NCBI GenBank assembly: GCA_003136335.1
Contig: PLEA01000537.1
Coordinates: 4,848-11,701, forward strand
Source: Acidobacteriaceae bacterium
GTDB taxonomy: Bacteria; Acidobacteriota; Terriglobia; Terriglobales; SbA1
Reading direction: 5' to 3'
Length of the DNA stretch: 6,854 bases
The notes beneath the pieces were generated by a model, which was not told where the DNA came from, did not search any database, and saw only the letters and a list, made by a program, of their open reading frames with translations. Both the position numbers and the translations under genes were made by a program. Of the stretch, positions 1 through 6,231 are shown one piece after another. Every line of letters begins with the position of its first letter. Positions within the stretch are counted from its first letter, which is position 1.

Positions 1-71
1 ACCTCCATCATGCTCTGCCAGACGGAGCGGCTGTAGCGATAGCGCGTAAAATGGCGAATGGCGTAAAACAT
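1..71 (-). CDS. Transglutaminase-like family protein, N-terminal fragment (runs off the window)
   Basis: On the minus strand an ATG at 71-69 directly follows the TGA stop of the alpha-E gene (sequence TGAATG), and the frame stays open to the window edge. The 23 visible residues begin MFYAIRHFTRYRYS and continue through SVWQSMMEV. The pattern I-x-H-x-T-x-Y-x-Y-S followed by a V-x-x-S-x-x-E-V segment is the start of the bacterial transglutaminase N-terminal beta domain, which precedes the Cys-His-Asp catalytic domain in this superfamily. The direct stop-start junction implies translational coupling and membership in the Anbu/ATP-grasp/alpha-E operon. Such proteins usually follow the alpha-E gene in related clusters. 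The catalytic part lies outside the window, so activity cannot be judged. The family call rests on a short stretch but is supported by context. Confidence 0.72.
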   Translation of the reverse strand, partial: MFYAIRHFTRYRYSRSVWQSMME

Positions 72-1004
72 TCAGTTTTGAAAAGCAACTTCGATCGGAT
101 ATTCGATATAGAGCTCGTGAACCGCCGCATGCAGTTCGCGACATTGCTCAATAATTGCCGCAAGATATTTGTGCAATCCGGCAATGATTTCGCCGATCTG
201 TACGTAGGTGACCATCGATCGCAAACGCCCGATTAATCTTTCCACATTCTCGGTCCGGCGGCTCAAGGAAAGATTGTTGATCGCTGTCAAGGCCTCGTGC
301 ATTCGGTCCATGGAATAACGGACCGAATAAGGAAACTCGGGCTTCAGCAGAAGGAAATTCGCGATTCGTTCCGGCTTGAGTTCGGCGGTGCATGCCTTGC
401 AATACGCTTCAAACGCAGCACAACTGCTTAACAAGCCCACCCAATCGAGATCATCCGCATGCTTGCCGACGACAAAATAAGCGTCCAGCATGACGCAGAG
501 ATTGCAGGCCCTCTCGATATATTTGCCTAACTGGATAAAATGCCAGGCCTCGTCGTGATTCATAGTGGCGGCGGTAACTCCATTAAACCGGTATGAGCCT
601 TCGCGAACCAGGGTCACCACTCGCATGGCGCCGGCATCATCATCGGGTTTCAGTTCAGAACCAGTTACGTCGTGGAAAAGGCGATTCAGGTGCTCCCACA
701 TCTCCGAGCTGATTTCCTCGCGAACTTGTCGGGCATTTTCGCGAGCTCCGCTAATGCATTTCACAATCGAAAAAGTTCCTTCCGGATCCGCTACCAACGA
801 AAACAGAGCCCGCTGGGGGTCGACGTTGTTAGAAGCCGAACCGGGGGCTAGCGAGGAGACCGCGCGAAACCAGCGCTCTTCCGTGGAAAACTTTGCGGGA
901 TTCAAAATCAGACCATAGGTCGCCTTTAGCACACGCGAGGCATTATCCGCCCGCTCGAAATAGCGGCTCATCCAGTACAGACTGTCGGCTACGCGCGAAA
1001 GCAT
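72..1004 (-). CDS. Alpha-E domain-containing protein (DUF403)
   Basis: This 310-residue protein matches the alpha-E family, which is all-helical, usually about 310 residues long, and encoded beside circularly permuted ATP-grasp enzymes. The N-terminus (MLSRVADSLYWMSRYFERAD, residues 1-20) is the family signature with the Glu-Arg pair at 17-18. A second conserved segment is ARENARQVREEIS at 87-99, and a third is the GKYIERA helix at 160-166. The FPYSVRYSM segment at 224-232 is also typical. No signal peptide or membrane segment is visible, so it is probably cytoplasmic. Biochemical function is not established; a role as partner or scaffold of the ATP-grasp ligase is inferred from invariant neighbourhood. 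The ATG at 1004 has a GGGGTGA-like ribosome binding site about 9 bases upstream and lies 35 bases after the ATP-grasp stop. Its own stop touches the next ATG. Confidence 0.93.
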   Translation of the reverse strand: MLSRVADSLYWMSRYFERADNASRVLKATYGLILNPAKFSTEERWFRAVSSLAPGSASNNVDPQRALFSLVADPEGTFSIVKCISGARENARQVREEISSEMWEHLNRLFHDVTGSELKPDDDAGAMRVVTLVREGSYRFNGVTAATMNHDEAWHFIQLGKYIERACNLCVMLDAYFVVGKHADDLDWVGLLSSCAAFEAYCKACTAELKPERIANFLLLKPEFPYSVRYSMDRMHEALTAINNLSLSRRTENVERLIGRLRSMVTYVQIGEIIAGLHKYLAAIIEQCRELHAAVHELYIEYPIEVAFQN

Positions 1005-1039
1005 GACGTTTAGTCACCCCATTCTTCTAAGTCTCGCTT

Positions 1040-2506
1040 CTACAAGACCCAGGTGTCTTTCGAACCTCCACCTTGAGAGGAATTGACTACCAGCGAGCCC
1101 TTTCGCAACGCCACTCGGGTGAGGCCACCGGGGATAATCGTGATCTTCTCGCCGTAGAGAATATAAGGACGGAGATCGACGTGACGAGGCTCGATCATTC
1201 CGTCTACAAAACAGGGTGCGGTCGAAAGATTGATTGTCGGTTGCGCGATATAGTTTCGCGGTTGGGCATAAATCTTTTGTCGAAATTCGGAGCGCTCTTG
1301 TTCCGTGCTATGCGGGCCGATCAGCATGCCGTACCCGCCTGACTCGCCCACCGCTTTCACCACGTACTCGTCCAACCTCTGGCAGACGTGGTCCCGTTGC
1401 CCGGGATCGGACATCAACAGAGTTTCGACGCCTTCCAGAATCGGATCCTGATCGAGATAGTAGCGAATGATTTTAGGCACAAAGGCGTAGATCGCCTTGT
1501 CGTCGGCGACGCCCGTCCCGAGCGCATTTGCGAAAGCTACGTTGCCGGTGCGATAGGCATTAAACAGTCCCACGGCACCCAGCGAAGAGCCATTTTCGAA
1601 AACCAGGGGATCGAGATAATCGTCGTCAATTCGCCGGTAGATCACATCAACCCGCTGCAGGCCGAAGGTGGTTCGCATGTAGACGACATTGTCGTGCACC
1701 ACTAAATCTCGTCCCTCGACCAGTTCAATCCCCATCTGCCGAGCCAGATAGGTGTGTTCAAAGTAAGCGGAGTTGTAGGAGCCGGGAGTCAGTAAAACCA
1801 CGGTGGGCTCGGAACGGCCCTCGGGAGCGAGGGACCGCAGCGTCGACAGAAGTGCCTGGCTGTATTGCTCGATTGGCCGCACGTGACATTTCTGAAACAG
1901 TCCGGGAAATATCTGCTTCATCACCCGGCGGCTGGTAAGCATGTAAGAGACCCCACTGGGGACGCGCAGATTGTCCTCCAGAACCACAAAGTTCCCTTCG
2001 GGGTTTCGTATCAAGTCGGTCCCGACCACCGTGATGTATACGTCGCGGGGAACTTTGACGCCGCGCATTTCACGGCGGTAGTGTTTGCAGGTGTAGACGA
2101 TGCTCCCGGGCACGACGCCGTCTTCAATGATTTTGCCATCATGGTAGACATCTTTGGCGAACAGATTCAGCGCGGTAATCCGCTGCGTCAGTCCGCGCTC
2201 AATCTTCTCCCATTCCGCCGCCGTGATGATCCTGGGCAGCAGATCGTGAGGAAAAATCCGCTCCGTCCCTTTATCGTTCCCATACACCGTGAAAGTGATT
2301 CCCTGGTTGAAGAAGGATTGGTCAGCCTCGTGTTTGCTGCGCAGTAACTCGTCCGGCCCCAGGTTCAGAAGCAGGTTATGCAGCGGACGATATTGTTTTC
2401 GGGGATGGTCCACGGCGCTGAACATCTCGTCGTAAGCGCCATCGAGTTCGTACCGGTGGAGGGCTTTCGCACCGCTACGATCGGACGGATCCGTTTCTAT
2501 AATCAT
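1040..2506 (-). CDS. Circularly permuted type 2 ATP-grasp protein (DUF404/DUF407-like amidoligase)
   Basis: The protein belongs to the circularly permuted ATP-grasp family, proposed to form peptide or amide bonds by ATP-dependent carboxylate activation. Landmarks, numbered from the ATG at 2506: YDEMF near 25-29; a helix ending in [10 protein letters not shown] (113-122); the [12 protein letters not shown] core (177-188); [15 protein letters not shown] (237-251); [13 protein letters not shown] (330-342); [11 protein letters not shown] with the ATP-binding Lys and Gly-rich loop (384-394); DLRPY (444-448); PGGLTRVA (459-466); and the conserved tail [13 protein letters not shown] (476-488). Length 488 is normal. 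The frame opens with a TTG at 2572, which would add 22 residues, but neither start has a clear ribosome binding site. I prefer the ATG because family members usually carry about 25 residues before YDEMF. It lies between the Anbu and alpha-E genes, probably co-transcribed. Its substrate is unknown. Confidence 0.93.
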   Translation of the reverse strand: MIIETDPSDRSGAKALHRYELDGAYDEMFSAVDHPRKQYRPLHNLLLNLGPDELLRSKHEADQSFFNQGITFTVYGNDKGTERIFPHDLLPRIITAAEWEKIERGLTQRITALNLFAKDVYHDGKIIEDGVVPGSIVYTCKHYRREMRGVKVPRDVYITVVGTDLIRNPEGNFVVLEDNLRVPSGVSYMLTSRRVMKQIFPGLFQKCHVRPIEQYSQALLSTLRSLAPEGRSEPTVVLLTPGSYNSAYFEHTYLARQMGIELVEGRDLVVHDNVVYMRTTFGLQRVDVIYRRIDDDYLDPLVFENGSSLGAVGLFNAYRTGNVAFANALGTGVADDKAIYAFVPKIIRYYLDQDPILEGVETLLMSDPGQRDHVCQRLDEYVVKAVGESGGYGMLIGPHSTEQERSEFRQKIYAQPRNYIAQPTINLSTAPCFVDGMIEPRHVDLRPYILYGEKITIIPGGLTRVALRKGSLVVNSSQGGGSKDTWVL

Positions 2507-2613
2507 GATTGCGGCGCCGTAGCCCTCGCCAGAATAGCGTATCGACCGTGAATTGATTATCGGGAAAACCAATGCACGTCATTGAAGAAACTGCGCGGCG
2601 CGCCCTAGAGAAC

Positions 2614-3393
2614 CTACCCGCTGGTGCGCGCGACTTCTCTGATGCTTTGCGCCGCGTTTTCGCTGCCTGAAGACTGGAATTCGATGTCAGGCAACTGTTC
2701 TACCGCCCGCCGAAGGGATTGCTCCCAGCTTGAGTGGATTAAGTTCAAATCTCTGTCGCCGGCTGAAACTCGGCGGTAGCGCGTAATTTCCAGGCTGTCT
2801 TTCTTGTACAACAACAGATCGAAGGGGGGACCGACGGTCACATTCGAGCGCATCGTCGCATCGAGTGAGAGAAGAGCATATTTCGCAGCAACTTCGAGGG
2901 AGGTTGTGGCTTGGATGCCGCGATCGAGGATCGGGCGACCGTACTTGCACTCACCCAGTTGCAAATACAAGGAATCTTCTGTGGCCGCCAGCGGATTTCC
3001 TTGCGGATAAATCAAATACAGGTTGGGCTGTTGCCCCCGAACCTGTCCCCCCAGCAGCAAGTGAACGTTAAAGCTGAAGGAATCACGCTCCAGTGACGCC
3101 CGGTCAATGTCGGAGATCCGGCGCACGCAGTCGCCCACGATGCGGGCAGCGTCATAGAGAGAATTGGCCTGGGCAAGCCCTCGTCCGGAATCGAAATCAT
3201 CTCCCAGCAAAGTGATCACCGATTGGCTGATCGAGAGGCTACCGCTGGTCAAAATGACAAACACCCTCTCTCCAGGCTGGATGAAGCGATACATCTTGCG
3301 ACAGACGTTGACCTGATCAAACCCGGCATTGGTCCTCGAATCCGAGGCTAATACCAGACCTTCCTGCGTCGTAATTCCCAAACAGTATGTCAA
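2614..3393 (-). CDS. Anbu-type (ancestral beta-subunit) proteasome-like peptidase, Ntn hydrolase
   Basis: Anbu proteins are self-processing Ntn hydrolases related to HslV and proteasome beta subunits. The sequence starts MTYCLGI and continues with VLASDSRTNAG. After Met removal, Thr2 becomes the N-terminal nucleophile, with Asp18 and Lys33 (in CRKM) completing the Thr/Asp/Lys set. Further family segments are TSGSLSISQSV (49-59), LGECKYGRPILDR (146-158) and LDATMRSNVTVGPP with FDLLLY (177-196). Length 259 is in the normal range. The start codon is TTG at 3393; a GAGGG ribosome binding site sits about 6 bases upstream, and this is the only start giving the required Met-Thr. No signal peptide is seen, so a cytoplasmic oligomer is expected. 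It is the first gene of the minus-strand operon. Its substrates are unknown; context suggests turnover of products of the ATP-grasp/transglutaminase system. Confidence 0.93.
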   Translation of the reverse strand: MTYCLGITTQEGLVLASDSRTNAGFDQVNVCRKMYRFIQPGERVFVILTSGSLSISQSVITLLGDDFDSGRGLAQANSLYDAARIVGDCVRRISDIDRASLERDSFSFNVHLLLGGQVRGQQPNLYLIYPQGNPLAATEDSLYLQLGECKYGRPILDRGIQATTSLEVAAKYALLSLDATMRSNVTVGPPFDLLLYKKDSLEITRYRRVSAGDRDLNLIHSSWEQSLRRAVEQLPDIEFQSSGSENAAQSIREVARTSG

Positions 3394-3556
3394 TTTGCCC
3401 TCTGATGTGAAGCTACCGCATCATACACTGATTGCGGATAGCGAATTTGTGATCCAGACTAGCAAGAAAAAATATGCAACATCCACTAGATTAACGTGAT
3501 AGTTTCTGCATCTCATCTGCGCCAGCAGCCCGCTCGCACAAGGGAAACTGCATTCT
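3394..3556. promoter_or_regulatory. Divergent intergenic region between Anbu and transglutaminase genes
   Basis: These 163 bases separate two divergent genes of the same system and must hold both promoters. On the minus strand a TATGAT hexamer (plus-strand positions 3425-3420), one mismatch from the consensus -10 box, would place a transcript start about 20 bases before the TTG start of Anbu; no convincing -35 box accompanies it. On the plus strand the AT-rich stretch near 3464-3476 and a GATAGT near 3497 are possible -10 elements, both weak. An AAGGGA at 3540-3545 lies 11 bases before the transglutaminase ATG and may be its ribosome binding site. I saw no convincing operator palindrome. Confidence 0.4.
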
Positions 3557-4396
3557 ATGATGATTCGCCTTGGCTACGACATTCAATTCGAGACGGTTGG
3601 GGAAGTACCGATCGTGACCCTGCTCAACGTGCATCCGTCGCGAAAGAATGACTTACGAGAGGCCGACGAATTAAGCACCGACCCGCTGGTAAATATCGAG
3701 AACTACGAGGACAGCTTTGGCAATCATGCTTGCCGCCTGTTGGCTCCGCCCGGCAAGATTCGATTCCAGAATTCCACGCTCATCGAAGACTCGGGACTGC
3801 CCGATCTCGAAGGCCCGAATGCAGCCGAGGTCCCCATCCACGAACTGCCCCTGAATGTCCTGCCGTACCTTATGAACAGCCGGTATTGCGAGGTGGATCT
3901 CTTGTCCAACACTGCGGCGGAGCTCTTTTCGAACGCTCCGCGAGGCTGGAACCGCGTCCTGGCCATATGTGATTGGGTGCATAAAAAGGTGACGTTCGGA
4001 TACGAGTTTTCCAATCCAATTCGCACGGCGCTGGGAGTGTATACGGAGCGGGTCGGGGTCTGCAGGGACTTTCAGCATCTGGCTATCACCTTCTGTCGCG
4101 CCCTCAACATTCCCGCTCGCTACGCAACGGGATATTTGGGCGACATTGGAGTGGTCGTGGTCCCGAGTCCCATGGACTTCAGCGCCTGGTTTGAAGTTTA
4201 CCTGGGAGATCGCTGGTGGACGTTCGACGCCAGACACAATGTTCGGCGCATCGGGCGTGTGTTAATGGCAACCGGCCGCGACGCAACCGACTGTGCGATT
4301 ACAACGTCATTCGGAAGAGCACAGTTGATTAACTTCCAAGTCACCAGCGATGAAGTCCAGAATTCATTGATCGGCACGAATGTGGATTTAAGATGA
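3557..4396 (+). CDS. Transglutaminase-like superfamily protein with Ser in place of the catalytic His
   Basis: This 279-residue protein has the two-part layout of bacterial transglutaminase-like proteins: an N-terminal beta region (about 1-105) and a papain-like core (about 130-228). The nucleophile region is VGVCRDFQHLAI with Cys169. The third triad residue is Asp224 in RWWTFDARHN. Between them, the usual H-A-W motif is replaced by FSAW, so the position normally holding the catalytic His is Ser209 (codon AGC at 4181). His227, three residues after Asp224, is nearby in sequence. The C-terminal segment IGRVLMATGRDATDCAITTSFG fits the subfamily found beside alpha-E/ATP-grasp genes. No signal peptide is evident. 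It starts with two consecutive ATGs; the first is chosen, with AAGGGA upstream. It is divergent from the Anbu operon and presumably functions with it as peptidase, transferase or non-catalytic binder. Confidence 0.9.
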   Translation: MMIRLGYDIQFETVGEVPIVTLLNVHPSRKNDLREADELSTDPLVNIENYEDSFGNHACRLLAPPGKIRFQNSTLIEDSGLPDLEGPNAAEVPIHELPLNVLPYLMNSRYCEVDLLSNTAAELFSNAPRGWNRVLAICDWVHKKVTFGYEFSNPIRTALGVYTERVGVCRDFQHLAITFCRALNIPARYATGYLGDIGVVVVPSPMDFSAWFEVYLGDRWWTFDARHNVRRIGRVLMATGRDATDCAITTSFGRAQLINFQVTSDEVQNSLIGTNVDLR

Positions 4397-4519
4397 GTGT
4401 GCATTTGTGGGCAACAAGCCAGACCTTCGCCACTTCGATTGATGTTTCCGGCCTCCGGCACCAATCCTAAAAGGATCAATTCCGCTGGGGCATCGGGTGC
4501 AGGCTAGCAGTGGCGGCAA

Positions 4520-4726
4520 ATGAGGCCCACGGAGACATACTTCAGCCAACGACACTTGGCACTTGACACCTGGGGAGAGACCGGCCTTCCCTGGACGCCA
4601 CGAGGTGCGATGGTGCGAATTGTCACTCATGACCCCGATGCGCTAAAGGCCGTCCATGAGTTCCTGGAATTCCAGATCATGGACCACAGGACCGGCGATT
4701 CCGCAACGGTTGGTAAGCCATCCTAG
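4520..4726 (+). CDS. Short conserved-looking ORF, possibly a C-terminal remnant of a larger gene
   Basis: The 68-residue product reads like real protein rather than a random frame. It has an ETYFSQRHLALDTWG segment, then a strand-like AMVRIVTHDPDALKAVHEF, then LEFQIMDHRTGDS. The pattern V-x-x-x-T-x-D-P-x-A-L-K-A-x-H-x-F-L-x-F-Q-I-x-D-H-x-T-G-D resembles the C-terminal end of small conserved bacterial proteins that I recall but cannot name. The in-frame stop at 4505-4507 lies just before the ATG, and the preceding bases show no matching N-terminal part in any frame. The ribosome binding site is weak (GTGGCGG). It may therefore be a decayed remnant or a genuine small gene. Function is unknown. 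Confidence 0.42.
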   Translation: MRPTETYFSQRHLALDTWGETGLPWTPRGAMVRIVTHDPDALKAVHEFLEFQIMDHRTGDSATVGKPS

Positions 4727-4825
4727 ACGGCTCACGACGCTGTCATCGAACCTCAAGAGAGAACTATCCTCTCCGGACACTCCTGCAAGAGAAAGAAAAT
4801 GCTTGAAGAGCGAGAGAAAATCTGA

Positions 4826-4855
4826 AGGTCGCTCGCTTACCGGCGAGGGCGACCT
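4826..4855. terminator. Imperfect hairpin between convergent genes, candidate bidirectional terminator
   Basis: AGGTCGC TCGC pairs with GCGA and GCGACCT, separated by a six-base loop and a two-base GG bulge, giving an eleven-pair stem. On the plus strand it is followed by GTTTTG. On the minus strand it is followed by a T-rich stretch (AGATTTTCTC). It lies 95 bases past the stop of the minus-strand dihydrofolate-reductase-like gene. The T-tracts are short, so termination is plausible but unproven. Confidence 0.35.
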
Positions 4856-4949
4856 GTTTTGCCCATCCAACGGGCTACTGCGAGAATGTGGCTACGGTTT
4901 ATGCGCTCCGCTCACCATCTCATCTGGCCGCTGGCTCAGGCCCTGCAGC

Positions 4950-5453
4950 CTATTTCAGCCTCACGATCCCACTGATCGGCATGGTCTTGCAATCGGACAG
5001 ACGGAGCGGCCAGCGCCGGCCTTCCGGCAGCAGCCGGACGTCGCCGCCGAGCAGTACCGGACTCACTGCCAGCTCGACCGAATCCACCAGCCCGGCGTCG
5101 AGCAGGCTGCGAAAAAGAACGCCGCCGCCGAAGAGCCAGATTTCCTTGCCCGATTCAGCTTTCAGCGCCGCAACTGCTTGGGCGACGCCGCTGCTCAGGA
5201 TGGTAACATCCTTACGCTGCGCGACATTGAGGGTGGTCGAAACCACGACTGTCTTCATCCTCATGCTCTTGAGTAGCGGGCGCTGGAACTGCGCGAGATC
5301 AAAGGTCCGACGGCCCATCAGGAGCGTGTCGAACTGGCGAAGGAGCGCGCCGAAGTCGAATGCCGGATCGTGGACGATCCAGTCGTACTCGCCCTTCGGT
5401 CCGGCGATAAAGCCGTCCAGGCTTATGGCCACGCTGTAGCGCAATTGGCGCAT
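4950..5453 (-). CDS. Dihydrofolate reductase family protein (RibD C-terminal domain-like)
   Basis: This 167-residue protein has the single-domain layout of the RibD-C/dihydrofolate-reductase-like family, an NADPH-binding Rossmann-like fold. Signatures: YSVAISLDGFIAGPKGEYDW (6-25), the LLMGRRTFD helix (44-52), VVVSTTL (69-75), EIWLFGGGVLFRSLLDAGLVD (104-124, with the Gly-rich dinucleotide loop) and a VSPVLLGGD-type segment (130-138, here AVSPVLLGGD). Substrates of these stand-alone proteins are mostly unknown; similarity does not make it folate or riboflavin biosynthetic. The ATG at 5453 lacks a ribosome binding site, and a CATAAT hexamer sits about 8 bases upstream, so leaderless transcription is possible. 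The protein ends SGIVRLK at a TAG, where family members often continue L-x-Y; read-through would add nine codons before a TGA. It is divergent from the sigma factor gene. Confidence 0.9.
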   Translation of the reverse strand: MRQLRYSVAISLDGFIAGPKGEYDWIVHDPAFDFGALLRQFDTLLMGRRTFDLAQFQRPLLKSMRMKTVVVSTTLNVAQRKDVTILSSGVAQAVAALKAESGKEIWLFGGGVLFRSLLDAGLVDSVELAVSPVLLGGDVRLLPEGRRWPLRLSDCKTMPISGIVRLK

Positions 5454-5538
5454 GGAGAATTATGCAATATACGTTGGCGGAGATGCGCAGGATTGTGAGC
5501 TAAGTTCGTTCGTTTCCGAGCCGACCAACCGGGGATTG

Positions 5539-5566
5539 TTAACACAACCTCCCCGACGAACGTCTA
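5539..5566 (+). promoter_or_regulatory. Candidate ECF-type promoter of the sigma factor gene
   Basis: TTAACA (5539-5544) is followed after 16 bases by CGTCTA (5561-5566), about 25 bases before the sigma ATG. An AAC-containing -35 element and a CGTC-type -10 element at this spacing are typical of promoters read by extracytoplasmic-function sigma factors, which often control their own gene. An overlapping TATGAT (5565-5570) could instead be a housekeeping -10 box, but no well-spaced -35 box goes with it. Confidence 0.4.
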
Positions 5567-5590
5567 TGATCTAGTGGGGTTTTTGCGCGC

Positions 5591-6229
5591 ATGGCCAGGT
5601 CCGGCGACAGAGGTGACCTGCTCGCGGCAGGCCTAGGACCCGGGCCTGTGAGGGAGCAGTTCGCGTCGGAAACCTCCGCGGACGCGACGTGGGTGGCTGC
5701 GGCGCGGGACGGCGACCGGGCGGCGTTTGGGCAGCTCTACGAGCGGTACGCTCGCATGGTCCACGGAGTTTTGCTGGCGAAGGTCCCCGTTGGCGAGGTC
5801 GATGACCTCGTTCAGGATGTCTTCATCAGGGCACTTCGCCGGCTGTCAACGCTGCGGGAAGCCGCAAGCTTTGGAGCGTGGCTGGCAGCGATCGCTCGCA
5901 ATGTTGCGAGTGACTACCACCGTCGATCGGTGCCCGAGGAACCGCTTACCGATGATGCGTCTGACAATGAAATCCAGTGCGGAATGTCCAGCGAAGATCA
6001 GGATGGGTCGGCCGCCGCAATCTTCGACGCAGTCATGAGTCTGTCCGAAGCCTATCGGGAGACCTTAATTCTGCGGCTGGTCGAGGGCATGACCGGTCCT
6101 GAAATTGCGGCTCGCACGGGGATGACGCACGGCTCCGTGCGCGTCAATTTACATCGCGGCATGGAGCAACTGCGCACGAAGCTGAGAACGGACCTGAGAT
6201 GCGATGGGCCAGAACAGGAGAAGTCCTAG
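5591..6229 (+). CDS. RNA polymerase sigma factor, ECF subfamily (sigma-70 family)
   Basis: The 212-residue protein has only sigma regions 2 and 4, as in ECF sigma factors. Region 2 (about 46-112) includes FGQLYERYARMVHGV, the DDLVQDVFIRAL helix that contacts core polymerase and the -10 element, and FGAWLAAIARNVASDYHRR. A variable acidic linker (113-146) leads to region 4 (147-197), with LSEAYRETLILRLVEGMT and the helix-turn-helix GPEIAARTGMTHGSVRVNLHRGM for -35 recognition. The first ATG (5591) gives a Gly-rich N-terminal extension; a GTG at 5648, preceded by AGGA, would give 193 residues and could be the true start. The next gene begins 2 bases after the stop and encodes a FecR-domain membrane protein, the expected anti-sigma partner. 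The stress or signal sensed is not visible. Confidence 0.93.
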   Translation: MARSGDRGDLLAAGLGPGPVREQFASETSADATWVAAARDGDRAAFGQLYERYARMVHGVLLAKVPVGEVDDLVQDVFIRALRRLSTLREAASFGAWLAAIARNVASDYHRRSVPEEPLTDDASDNEIQCGMSSEDQDGSAAAIFDAVMSLSEAYRETLILRLVEGMTGPEIAARTGMTHGSVRVNLHRGMEQLRTKLRTDLRCDGPEQEKS

Positions 6230-6231
6230 TC

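Larger units (their letters stand above)
4397..4949. other. Mostly non-coding stretch between convergent genes
   Basis: Apart from the short ORF at 4520-4726 and the hairpin at 4826-4855, I see no gene here. Open frames on either strand have no recognisable motif and no ribosome binding site. A small inverted repeat, ATCCTAAAAGGAT, occurs at 4464-4476 soon after the transglutaminase gene, but its stem is only five base pairs and it has no T-run. Confidence 0.5.

Noticed and set aside
1865..2347. 160-codon plus-strand frame inside the ATP-grasp gene
   Set aside because: It is antisense to highly conserved ATP-grasp motifs and shows no recognisable family pattern.
2573..2613. GC-rich self-complementary block (GGCGCGCC) between the Anbu and ATP-grasp genes
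   Set aside because: It is too short for a terminator, has no T-run, and occurs inside a probable operon.
3671..4237. 188-codon minus-strand frame inside the transglutaminase gene
   Set aside because: It is antisense to a protein with recognisable Cys and Asp motifs and has no coherent domain of its own.
4393..4470. 25-codon ORF whose ATG overlaps the transglutaminase stop (ATGA)
   Set aside because: The overlap suggests coupling, but the peptide is short and featureless, and ATGA overlaps arise easily by chance.
4656..5439. Two long plus-strand open frames (206 and 183 codons) opposite the dihydrofolate-reductase-like gene
   Set aside because: They mostly lie antisense to a gene with clear family motifs, are rich in Ser, Arg and Pro, and show no domain pattern, so they are shadow frames.
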